The notes beneath the pieces were generated by a model. That model was not told the origin of the DNA and ran no database searches. It saw only the letters and a list, made by a program, of their open reading frames with translations. A stretch of 64,000 nucleotides of DNA from Aurifilum marmelostoma. Lineage: Eukaryota > Ascomycota > Sordariomycetes > Diaporthales > Cryphonectriaceae. How positions within the stretch are numbered: position 1 is the first letter of the stretch; every line of letters begins with the position of its first letter. Position numbers and translations under genes: made by a program. Shown one piece after another: positions 44,727-55,802 of this stretch. The stretch covers positions 806,001 to 870,000 of the forward strand of contig JAMXSV010000001.1 in assembly GCA_027559495.1 (NCBI GenBank). Direction: 5' to 3'.

Positions 44727-45824
44727 TTTTGAGGGGCGAAAAAGGAGTAAGAGGGGTTTTGTCTTGCTGGTGATGGGTTGAGATTGCGGTCTATGAGAGA
44801 GGGGTTCTACACTGGGACGCACACGGTTCCTGGTCAAGGGGCTTCCTCTATTTCGGCCCGCAGATATTTTGGAGGACATATACGCGTCGGTGTGTAAGCC
44901 ATTTCGAACAACAATAAAATCACCATTCAGATGATTCTTTACCAACATGATCCTCGAAATGTCGCATCATCATCCTGTGTGCTCTCTACGCTGTTCGTGA
45001 GTCGACAAGTTTCCTCCAAAAGGCTTGCAACATCCGACACTATAACTTACTTCATTAGGCGCCTCTTCAGTGCACAGCCTCAGGGGTCCCGCGCTGGTCG
45101 AGGACCCGCTGTGGCCAATGAAACTACAGGGCGGAGGGTGGTCGCGCCTACAGCGGGTCTTAGGGGCGTCTCGGTAGGAAAGCCCCCCCATCTCAAATGA
45201 CGTCCAGGTCCCCTTCTGTCTCACTCCCCCCCCCCCCAAAAAAGTCGAACCTAAACCTGGTCCAGCTGACGATGGGGAATGCGCAAGCAGTGATGCGCAG
45301 GCTGACTGGCTGATCACAGACAAGCCTTCTCCGTCGTCGTCTTTCTTCGTCTTCCTCCTTCTCCACCACTACCACCGTCGCTACAAAGCCCCTCCATCGC
45401 GTCTATTTCTTCTTGACTGTTCTTTGTGTCCTCCCGTTCATTTTACTTGTGTAATTCATGAGGTTTAGTTGATAGGGTTTCTCCTGTCTCCCCTCTCCTT
45501 GATTCCCGCCATCTTGGTCCTTTCTTCCTCGATTCTATATGGGCACCCCTGACCTCGACCATCTCGTACCGCTTCAGATTGACTTTCCCGCGAGGCTGTG
45601 ACTGTGTCCCGTCTCACCTACACAGCCTCGTCTAGTCAGACAACCACCCCACCCCTCAACACAAAGACTATTCGCTCCTCCTTCCGTGGTGGTTGGGCCA
45701 GAGAACATCTTCCTCTCCACTTCAGCAGACATGTGTCCTTAGTTCCTCACCTTCGACCATCTTCTTCTAGTCACTAGGACAATCCACGATAGTTACACCT
45801 TTTCTCTCTCTCTCTCTCTTGACA
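44727..45824. other. intergenic
   Basis: This holds the 3' flank of the small gene and the CT-rich leader of the next one (45380-45820, with a CT repeat just before its ATG). A C12-A6 compound tract lies at 45226-45243. No gene is seen. Confidence 0.6.
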
Positions 45825-47459
45825 ATGCTCGACGAAAACCTTCCGACCTTTCAGTTCAAGCAGCAACCCGAGAACCCCCTCTCGTGCCCCGTCTACTTCA
45901 CGAGGAATGGCTCCGAGCCGGCAGCAGAGTACGTCTTCGAGCGCGCGCACCCGAGCACGAACCCCGCGGCCGCCAACAAATACGCAGCGGCCCTGAAGGA
46001 CCCCTACGCCCAGGATGTCGTCTACGCCGAGGTCGTCGTCTCGCCCGAGTGGCAGCAGCCCACCCTGTCCGCCGCCGAGATCAGAGCACAGGGCCAGAAC
46101 GGAAGCAGCAGCAACGGCGGCGGAGCAGGGGCGCGCCCTCTGCCCGTACCGATCATCCCAGACACGTTCACCATCCAGCTCTACGGGCCAGACCAGGCGG
46201 TCGTGGTGCGGTACATCCCGGGCTCGCTCACCAGGACGGAGAGCTGGGAGTTTGAGATGCTGTCGCAGAGCTTCAAGATGCCCACGCCCTCGCAGCTCGA
46301 CAGGCAGGGCAGCGGGACCCAGGCCGCCGCCGACTTTCGCCCGCGCAACATGTTCAAGTGGAAGAGGGAGGGGCGGCTCACCAAGGACATGACGTGCTAC
46401 AACGTCGGCAAGAGCCTGGGCAAGCACAAGAGCAAGGAGCCCGACATCACCGTCGCCCTGTTCAAGATGGGCCGCGAGACCGCCGTCACCATCTACGAGC
46501 CCAACCTGCAGCGCGTCGAGATGGAGGACCGCAAGGGGCTGGACATTGTGCTTGTCCTCGGCGCCGAGGTCATCCGGGACCTGTATCTCGCTCCCGAGAA
46601 GAGACCCGATCTGTTCAACACCGGCACCGGGGTCCCTGTGGCTGTGGCCAACGGCAGGCGCAAGAACTCGAGGGCGAGCCCTCCGACGGTTGTCCCTTCT
46701 CCTCCGCTCCCGTCTGGTGCTTTCGGGCGGGCGCCTACGGCAAATAACATGGCCGGACCGACCGCCATGTCTGGCGCGATACCCCCTACCACGTCGACCT
46801 CGACAGCCAACATGGCGGCATCGTCGTCGTCGTCGTCGTCGTCTGCCTCCAAACCCAACGGCTCAGCAGCAAGCATCGACCCGGAGACGCTCAGGCTGAT
46901 GAAGCAGATGAAGAAGGAGGACGACGAGCAGCTCAAGCGGCAGGCGCGCGAGCGGCAGAGGCGGGAGGCCGAGGAGAGGAGGCACGTCGAGGAGATGCTC
47001 AAGCAGGAGGAACAGGAGAGCCGCAGGCGCCAGGCCGAGGTGGACAGGGAGACGGAGAGGCTGCGACAGCTCTACGGTGTGCAGGGCCAGGACCTCGCGC
47101 CCACGACAGGCAGGCGGCCGTCGGGTGCTGCGCGCCAGAACTCGGACCCGGCCCGCCAGCAGTCATATGGCCCGCCCCAGCCACCACAGCACCACCCGAC
47201 CTTTGCTCCTCCGCCGCAGCAGCCGCAGAGGCCCACGAGTGTCGGCCCGGGAGCCATGGGACCTTTCAACAGCTCGACTCTGACGAGCCTGTTCCGGCCG
47301 GGGGCGTCATCTTCGTCACAGCAGCAGCAGCAGCAGCAGTCGGGCCAGGCGAGACCTGGCGGCAGGCCGTATGGGTCGGGTCAGGCGTCTGTTAGCACCT
47401 TTTTCCAGAATGTGCTGGACCCAAAGAAGGTGGTTAAGAAGAAGAGCATGCAGTGGTAG
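45825..47459 (+). CDS. conserved fungal protein with globular N-terminal domain and coiled coil
   Basis: A single exon of about 544 aa; the ATG at 45825 opens MLDENLPTFQF. Residues 1 to about 260 form a globular alpha/beta domain, with SCPVYFTRNGSEPAAEYVFE, then FTIQLYGPDQAVVVRYIPGS, then FKWKREGRLTKDMTCYNVGK. A Ser/Ala-rich linker follows. A strongly charged coiled coil (about 350-425, rich in Glu, Arg and Lys) leads to a Gln/Pro-rich disordered region with a poly-Gln run and a conserved-looking C-terminus STFFQNVLDPKKVVKKK. I do not recognise a named domain. The repeated FKM/FKW and EPN motifs suggest lipid- or peptide-binding scaffolding, but that is a guess. Confidence 0.78.
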   Translation: MLDENLPTFQFKQQPENPLSCPVYFTRNGSEPAAEYVFERAHPSTNPAAANKYAAALKDPYAQDVVYAEVVVSPEWQQPTLSAAEIRAQGQNGSSSNGGGAGARPLPVPIIPDTFTIQLYGPDQAVVVRYIPGSLTRTESWEFEMLSQSFKMPTPSQLDRQGSGTQAAADFRPRNMFKWKREGRLTKDMTCYNVGKSLGKHKSKEPDITVALFKMGRETAVTIYEPNLQRVEMEDRKGLDIVLVLGAEVIRDLYLAPEKRPDLFNTGTGVPVAVANGRRKNSRASPPTVVPSPPLPSGAFGRAPTANNMAGPTAMSGAIPPTTSTSTANMAASSSSSSSSASKPNGSAASIDPETLRLMKQMKKEDDEQLKRQARERQRREAEERRHVEEMLKQEEQESRRRQAEVDRETERLRQLYGVQGQDLAPTTGRRPSGAARQNSDPARQQSYGPPQPPQHHPTFAPPPQQPQRPTSVGPGAMGPFNSSTLTSLFRPGASSSSQQQQQQQSGQARPGGRPYGSGQASVSTFFQNVLDPKKVVKKKSMQW

Positions 47460-49604
47460 CGGAAGGGCTGGTTTCTTCCTTACTTTTTCTCTCCCTGGGC
47501 TTTGTCTTCTTATCTGTCACATTGGATTGGCGATGTGTCTATATTCCTTTTCTGGGTTTGCTCTGTATCTTCAGAGTTGAGACAAGGGCGTTTGAGATGG
47601 AAAGGATCACTGGGCTGTTCAACCATCCAGGTGAAGGGACTGCAACTCGCCTGTCGTTGCGGTTCCCTCGGAGGTGGGTTTTTGCGGATAGATACCATGA
47701 TGGGCTCATGACGAAATGACTTTGACTTTTGCCTCGAATCGAGAGCTGTTGGGCCTTTTGCTTGCATTGTGTGTAGTCACTTGAGTTTGCGGGGGGAGAA
47801 AGCATACATGAGGGTCAGGAGAGGATGACCTTGCAATCTGCACTTGGAGCAGCTTGTCACATGTGATGCCCTCTCACATCTCTTTCCCCCACCCTTCCAG
47901 TCAGGAGATCGTCAATCTTCTTGGTATATATTCATCTTCTACCAGTCAAATCTCTTTTGTGCTGCTTTTATTTTTTCTCTTCCTTGGCATCATCACATCG
48001 CCTTCTTCTCCATTTTTCTGTGATTATGACATAGTACATCGTGCCAATACGATCTCGAAAGGCCATTCGAGTATATAGAACGGCCGACGAGCCACAAAAT
48101 CCGGATACGACAGAACTGCTACTTATTCATCGTCACACGAGGAAGACTGTCAGTAACCAGCCTCTTCCCCCCCCCCTCCCCCCCCTCCTGGGTTGAATCA
48201 CCACGGAAGACTTTGGATCTCTCTCCTTCCTCGACAGGCAGTCGTCGAACATGTTGTAAACAGCAAGTACCACCCTCTCCTTCCTTCCTTCCGCGAGTTC
48301 TCGGGCGTCGTTGCCTTGAACTTGACTTACTTGCTCCTTTTGCCAGCTGCCAGATGAAAACACTAGCCTTGAACAGCCTCTGTCTCTTCACCAATGTGCC
48401 GTGGGGAGTTGGCCAGCTCTGGCACTCGCGGCTGAGAAGAGGAGAAAGGGAGACGAACGAAGTCCGAGGACCATCTGGACTTGCTTGGGATGGTTTCGGA
48501 GCCCTCATAGCTTTGCCATGTTCTCTTCTCTCCTCGTGCCTTTTACTCCTGTGATTATACACCCCCGAATAGACCGACTCAAAGCAAACCGTCCAGCTCC
48601 GAGGTAGTATTGAGGCGGTCACCTCTGGTTTTCCCCCAATACAAGTAGCTGCAGCACAACCAGTTTCTTCTGTTCTGAGCACCATATACCGATCTCAAGT
48701 TTGCAGCTCTCTTCAGGTGCCGCAACACGGCATAAACCAAAGTGCCGGGGCTCGCTGATCTCCAGGCTGGCTACACCGTCCCGACAGTGCCCTCTCTAGA
48801 AGCTAGCTCGCTACAGCAATCATATTAGGGTGAAGGCTCGCGCCCACACAGAGATCGTCCCAGGCCCAGAACATTCCCGCCCGTATGCAGAAGACAACAA
48901 AAAAAAAAAAGAAAAGATATCAAAAGAACCAGTCACCGTTGTCTCGAGCTTGACAAGGCTTGTTGGCTGGGAAGGGCCCCCTCTCTGGGTCTTTTCGAGA
49001 CTGGTGTGGGAACAACCTATTGCCTCCTAGCTGGATCCCCAGCCACGGTCCTTTCATCACAGGCGAGAGCTAAGGCGTTGAAGACTTTACATTTCTTAGT
49101 TTCAAAGGCGGCCATTCAACACGAAATCGGGACGTGTGAGAGCTGGCCGCCATCATGGTTTGGGTGATTGAGCTGTGCAGCTGGCTCAGAGCGTGGCATG
49201 TGGTTTCGGGTGGGATGGCCAGATTATGAATAGAGCTGCTAAAGAAGAGGAACAACAAAAAAGACTTCACTTCATCGTCAGACGGCCACGAGAACTGACA
49301 GACCGAGAATTAATCGAGTCCTCGAACATCAATGTACCAAGAAAGGTCTCTACCATGTTCCAAGCATGCCAATGTATCATGACCCACGCAGTAGCAGGAA
49401 ACACAAAGTTTGATGCACATGAAATCATGCTTCTTTTGCAGTACGCTAGCAATGGTATAACGTGTGATGGATATACATGTTAACATATATAACATCTCAT
49501 TTGCCAATCACATTAGCATTTTCTTTTCCTTGCCTCAAAAAATGGGTAGCACCAGACAACAACAGATGACGACAGTCAAACTCCCCTCCAGCTAAGTACC
49601 TTTG
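47460..49604. other. intergenic between convergent genes
   Basis: This holds the 3' ends of the 45825 gene and of the Aro80-like gene. It contains C-rich runs at 48168-48187 and A-rich sequence near 48899. A 188-codon minus-strand frame at 48119-48685 has no features and is not called. Confidence 0.55.
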
Positions 49605-52600
49605 CTACAGCGGCCCACCTCCGTCAAGAGGGTACTGGTCCATTGCCATATAGTCCAGCAGATCCATACCGCCCACGTTAACGCCCTCGGCCGACATGCC
49701 CACCCCGCTGTCGCCAGGCCCGCCCACGTTCTGGAAAAAAGCAGGGCCCGCAGGTAGGAACCACATGTCGCCGGCGGGTCCTGCCCAATCTGTGCCGTCA
49801 CCGCCAAACATATCAGCCACCCCCGCCGTGGGCATACCGGCGGCACCGTGCGTCGTGCTGCTGTTGTTGTTCCCATTGGTACCGTTGTTGCCGTCGGGTG
49901 CGATGTTCTGACCACCAACCAGGCCGCCGCCGGCGGCAGCGGGCGTCCCAGGGCCGGTGGCGCCGAATGCAGTCGGGATGGCGAAGTTGCTGGGCATATC
50001 AAAGGGCGTCGCAGAGATATTGGCGGGCGTCACAGCTCGTTCTGTGTGATGAAACCCAGAGATTGGGATTAGCAGTGCGAAGGAAGGGAAACCGAGAGCA
50101 GACTCCTCCCTGTCTGTCCGACAGGTACTGTGCAATGAAATGACGATATTGAGCAAACACTCGACAAACTTACCTGGCGCGTTGATCTTGGGCCAGCCAG
50201 CATGCTCGTGCCCGTTCAGGCCCAGACTGTGGTGCTGCACATGCTGGCCGGCGCCCGGTCCAACCTCTGGCATGGGACTCCTGCCGTCTGCCGAGGCGGT
50301 CTGGGTCTGGCTGGTGGGGTTGGCCACGTAGATGAAGCGATTACGTAGCCGCATGGTGAGGTTCTCCAGGAGATCAGCAAACCTGATGCCAAGGTGGACG
50401 TCATCCACGACACAGGTGCGTAGTGCCTCGACCGTGCTGTCCATGAGGCGGATGGAGACCTCCACGTCGTGCCTCGTCGCGCCGAGGGCGAACGTCTTGA
50501 GGAGGAACATGGCGCCGCTGATGATGCGGAAGTAGGTCCTGACCGGAGCGTGCTTGAGGTAGTCGTCAGGGAGGAGCCCCTCGACGACAGCCCGCAGGAG
50601 GTTGCGGCTCCCCTCGACCACCTCCCTAATATATTCCTGGTCTGCGGCACTGACGCCGCCAATGTTGCCGATGGGCATCTTGCCGTACATATCCTGGGTC
50701 TTGGGACTCAGCTGGTTGCCAGAGCTCGTGGAGCCCGCAGTGTTGTTATTATTGGTGGTGTTATTGTTGTTGCTGTTGCTGCTGCTGCTGAGCGCCGCCA
50801 GCGACTGGCCCGAAGCGATGTTGGCACAGCGCTCGACGACGGCCTGCAGGGACAGCGAGTTGACGTAGATGCGCACGTATTCATACTCGATGGTGAGAAT
50901 GTGTCGTATGTAGGGGGGCAGCTCGTAGCGCTCGAACTGGGTGCGCCAGTCCTGCAGCATGGGCTGGAACTCCTTGAGCAGCTCGACGTACCTGTCGGTC
51001 TGGATGATGTCGGTGGTGTGCTTCCTCGACTTGAACAGCCGCTCATTGCCGCTGTGCATAGCGTTGCTGATTCCGGCCCAGCAGTGGATGATGGCGTCGT
51101 CTAGCGCTAGATTAGGTATGTAATTGAAGGGGGCAGAAAGCGATGAAATATTAGTACCGGGAGTAGTCCCCTCCACAGCAGATGATGTGGGCCGCCTCCG
51201 GGCCATGGTCGTCGTCTTGCGCAGGGACTCGGGCACCATGTTGGTCCAGCCCAGGCGCCCGGCCAGCTGGCTCAGATAAATGAGTATGAGCCGTTTGATG
51301 CGGTCGGCCCGCAGCCTGTACGTCTCCTCCTCGTACTCTGGCCGCGAGATGGCCCCCGAGTCGAGGAGCTCATCGATGTCGTCGAAGACGCCGAGCTCGT
51401 AGCCGAGGCCCATGGCCGCGTTGAGGAGCATCCAGCACATGCGGTCGCTCCTCCACGCGGGCTCGAGCCAGCTCTCCACCCGCCTGCCGCCCATGCCGAG
51501 GGCCGCAGGAGGGTTGACGCCATCGAGGCCGGTCGGTGGCATCATCGAGTCATAGGCAGGGATCATCAGCTCGTCGATGGCCTCGGAGGGAGGGAAGTGC
51601 AGTGCCCTGGGGTGCCACTCTGTCAAGATCATCAGCGACTCAATGGTGCCCAGTGTCCGCAGGCTACCCTTTCGGAGCCCGCGCCACGGGGCCGTGCTCG
51701 AGGTCTGCGACTCGTCAGCGCCAGAGCCGCAGAAGCCGCCTCCGAAGGCCTCCTGGCCCCATATCACGCGCTCAATCATGCCCCGGAGGTAGGTCCACAG
51801 CTGCTCGTGGATGGCATTCGCGCGACACAGGCCTCCCGTGCCGGGCAGCTTGCGATATCTAGAGGCAATGGTCAGGAGAGTGACGGCCAGTATAGGTTCC
51901 TCAGTCAGCAGCGTCAGGTGGGTAGCAGGATCCTGAAATGTCGGCGGGGATATGGGCGTCAGTGGTGACAGATATTTATAGTAACTGAGGCACAGAGTTA
52001 GCACCGAGAGTAAATCCATGCACGCGCGCACGCGACACACACACACACACACACACAAATCTCTCTTTCCTTTCCTTTCCTTTCCTTTCTCTCTCCTCAG
52101 ATAGGACATATATGGATATATATATACAGGAAAGAAAAGAGATAGGACAAAGAGAAGATCTGCTGCCTTGGCTGAATCCAGGTAGTGGACCTACTAATCA
52201 ATATAGCTGATCGCCTCCTGGGCAGTAAACCACCCTGCCCTCACAAAGCGGAACCTCGTCCAGGCCTTGAGGGCATCGGCATGTGAGGGCAGCGGCTCTA
52301 TCGCCCTGGGTGCTCCCGGGGGTTTTGTGAGTTGGGGGTCGATGGGTGCATCTGTAGGGGCGAGCTGGGAGACGGAATGCGGGCCGTAGGTTATGGCATC
52401 ACCACCAGTGTTGGGCAGGGTATCAAGTGACGGAGTCTGCTGTAGATCCAGGGCGTGTGCGCTCGTGTCGTGAGCGGCCTTGTACAAGAGATCCAGCGCG
52501 TCATGTGGGCCGTATACCTCCTTTCGCATGACGGTACGGGCCTCATAGTTCTCCAGCGGGGTGTTGGGCTCATCGCCGCCGAACTCGGTGGTGCCGCCGC

Positions 52601-53213
52601 GGCCCCTGGAGGCGGAGATGGAGCTCCTAGAGTCAGAGCGAGAGTGCTCACGGGGGGCACCGGGCCTTCGGAGGGGATGGGCACGTCCCACGGAGCCACC
52701 TGGGGTCAACGGCACATCGCTGTAATAGCGGCGATCGAGGGCGGCGGGCTGGGGCGAGCCGTCGGTGCGTGGTCTCTTGCGACCGTTGCGCAGGATGTAG
52801 TCGTCCTCGCGAAGGTCACCAACGTCACCAACGTCGTTGTCGCCATCCTCAGTCTTTCGCTTGCGACGGGTCGCACTGAAGTAACACTCTTTGGACTCGC
52901 GGCGGCAGCGCACACAAGGCGGGTCGTGCGGGTTGTCGACGGAGCCGAGGTCGCAGCGGACCTTGCGGCGGCGGCAGGGGATGCAGGCCTGGTAGACGCG
53001 CTTGTGCTGGGCAGCACTGGACTGCTGCAGCTGCTGGTCTTGCTGTGCTTTCGCAGCGGAAGAGGAGTTGGCCGTGGTGGTAGCAGTAGTGGTAATGTCG
53101 TTTGGATGATTGGAAGCAGAGGAGCCGGCAGTGGGCGGTGGATGTGGGGAGGTGTCGACGTAGTGAGCCGACGATGATCGAGTTCCCTGTGCTCGAGCCT
53201 GAGCCTGAGCCAT
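49605..53213 (-). CDS. ARO80: Aro80-like Zn2Cys6 transcription factor
   Basis: Three exons (53213-52195, 51984-50174, 50041-49605) give about 1088 aa. The Zn2Cys6 cluster is complete: Cys77, Cys80, Cys87, Cys100, Cys103 and Cys110 in the KRVYQACIPCRRRKVRCDLG and CVRCRRESKEC regions, followed by KRKTED. The middle region reads YKYLSPLTPI, LTIASRYRKL, IHEQLWTYLRGMI, GGGFCG and LRTLGTIESLMILTEWHPR, which is the Aro80-type fungal regulator domain. Aro80 activates aromatic amino-acid catabolism in yeast; the same role is inferred here. An N-terminal Thr/Gln-rich stretch and a C-terminal Gly/Asn-rich region flank it. The start at 53213 is the only ATG in a frame that stays open another 138 codons upstream, with no ATG in that stretch. 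Intron 1 (51985-52194) carries CA, TA and CTTTC repeats; intron 2 is 50042-50173. Confidence 0.88.
52020..52125. repeat. CA, CTTTC and TA simple repeats inside an intron
   Basis: Adjacent (CA)n, (CTTTC)n and TATATA runs lie within intron 1 of the Aro80-like gene and leave splice sites intact. Confidence 0.85.
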
Positions 53214-55802
53214 CGCCTGCGACGCAGCAGCCGGCCTGGGCCTCGACTCGCGAGCCGCCAGCAACAGGGGGAAAGGCGTGTAAGAGAGAGAGAGAGTGTG
53301 TGTGTGCTGTCTGCGCAAATGCGTCTGGTCAATCGACGAGCGCGCTCCCTTCAGCGGCGAGGGGACTGTGTGGTTCCTCAGCGGTTGCGCGCGGGTGGTA
53401 GCAGGGCGGTCTTCTTCGGCTTGCAGCGGTTGGAAGAGGGGGGTGGTGGGCTGGAGTTGGCCGTACAGGCGGGACAGAGAAAGTCGAAGTGGAGGCCGGG
53501 GATGGGGGTGGGCGCCCTTGATAAACGAGAGAGAGAGGGAAGGCGGAGGGGTTCGAGGACTGGGATCTGGGGGGTTGCTTCCTCTTGCTGATGAGGGGCA
53601 CCTGCTGCTTGTTGTTCGTCCTAGCACTCTTTAGTGGGAGTCGTTGGGGCTTTTGAGAGGGGAAGGAGCAGGGGGGATGAGGATGGGGGGGGTGTCTATC
53701 TAGTAGGACGATGTATCCTGTTACCGAGAAGGTACAATCGATAAAACGAGAAAAGCTGAAAGAGAGATTGGGAGACAAAAAGAAAAAAAGAAGAAGAAGA
53801 AAAGCACGAAAATACAATCAATCACGAGGACAGAGTACTAGGTACTAGAAAGGAAATTGACGAGTGGAATTGATCCCTCCTGTGTGTAAGTAGTCTTACC
53901 TGTTCGCTGATTGGATAAAAGGTGGTCGGTCAGGCTTGTCTTTCTTTGTCTCTTTTGTGCCCTCTGATTTTTTTTTTCTTCTTTGCTCTGGGATCGACAT
54001 TGACGCGATTGTCCTCCCTCGAGGAAACGACTCGAGGGGGGAAAGAAGAGGGGCATGCAATGCCAGATAGCACAAGGATCGAAGTGGCACATAGAGGGAA
54101 CGGGGACGTCAGCGGCCCCGACCCTCTCGAATGTGATATATCATAGCTTAACTCTCCTGGCCCGGTTCTTGGTGGGACACCCTCAGTTTAACGGCTTGCC
54201 CTTTTCCCACTGGTTGCTCTTGACTAGTGTACATTACAGTATGTACGCAGTATTCACAGTGTCCATGTACAGTAGCTCTTTTCCCTCGTATTTTCTGGAC
54301 TTTTGTTGAAGAGGCAGATGAAAGCATGAGGCTGCTGAACATCGTGTAACGTGCCAATGCATTATTTTAATCTCCACAGAAAGAGAAAGAAAAAAAAAAA
54401 AACCGCAAGCTTAGAAAATCCGTGGACACCTCTTGTCTCTTCCTCGAACCCAACTGCTCTCTCACCAGCATTTCCAATCATCGGATCCTCGGCCTTCCCT
54501 CATACGAGCCAAAGATAAGACATACATGAGAGACAGACTAGGGAAACGGGGGGTCGAGGAAAGTAATAGTGCCCACGCAAGCACGCAAGCTGGAACAATC
54601 ATGCACCTCCCCAACAACTGATACCAGATCTGTACAAGACACGAAAAAAACGGCGCGACCTTGTCCACCTGCCTCTTCGGATCATCCGCATGAACATTGT
54701 ACTGTGCAGTTGTGTAACCTGTCGTTGCTCTGCGTGTCGGTTTGAGAAAGTCATTTACTGCGCCATAGAAACCTCCTCGTCCTCGTCAGCATTCAGCCTC
54801 CCTCAGTCCCAATACCTGGCCCGGACTTGGTGCGGAGGAGGGGTGAAAGGGGGCCGCTGCTCAGCTCTGAGATAACAAGTACACAAGCCACCGCCCAGTG
54901 GATCGCAGCGTCATTCTTCCCCCAATGCGGTTGGCTCATAGGGCTGACACCGAAAACTCACTGCAGCTTACCCATCCATCCACACACACATAGCCACAGG
55001 GCGTCACGAGACGAACCACACGGCGCCAATTACTACTGTCCCCATGATACCAAGTTTCCTTTTATTGATCTGGTACGGCCCTTTTGTGGCTCACCGTGCA
55101 GGCTCTCTAGGAGAAGAAAAGAGTGCCCACTGCACTGATGCCGCCGTACCTTCGTCTTCTTGTTCTGGTCTGCTCCCCCGTTCATGGTCATAATCAGATA
55201 GAACTTGCCATTTCTCTCTCCTCAATGCGCAACTCTCGGAAGGTTGAATCCCTCCACGATTGAAAGTGATCTTTTTGATCATCACGCATAAGCAGGGACC
55301 TCCCTCGCCGTTTAGAAAAAGTCAATCAGTCATCTCTCTCCTCCTATTGTACAATCAAGGGTCTCCCACCAACAACAAAACGCAATACGTCGGCAGACTA
55401 TAGGGTCCTGGTCGACAAACCAACGATGATGAGAACCGCGTCATTGCTTCCATCCGACCGTCGACCGTGAACCATGCGAGAGAAAAAAAAAAAAAGGGGG
55501 TGTGTCGCAATTAGCCCCCCACAGAAGGCAGGCTCATTAGGAGTATCGGTCGATTTTCTTTTTAGCAGAGACTCGAGGGAAAAAGATCAAAGCAAAGCAC
55601 AGTTCGTAAAAAAGAAAAAAGCCATCAAATAACGCGGATGATACCACGGAAGGACTGTCGGACAAGCAGTCTCAGGTCTCTTGTCTCCAGCCGCAGTGCA
55701 TGAGGTCGCCAGAGCTTGGTTCCGCTCAAGGACGATGCGAGCTTGAGACTCGTCATGCTGTGCGGCAGATCCAGCAGAGCCTAGAGGCAAGTCGGGTGGT
55801 CC
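53214..55802. other. intergenic, leader of the Aro80-like gene
   Basis: This holds the 5' flank of the Aro80-like gene and the 3' flank of the TAF14 homologue. Purine-rich tracts (53745-53800, 54382-54400) and an A13-G5 tract near 55482-55499 occur. No gene is seen. Confidence 0.55.

Noticed and set aside
48119..48685. 188-codon minus-strand frame
   Set aside because: No family features; lies in a convergent 3' region with C-rich runs.
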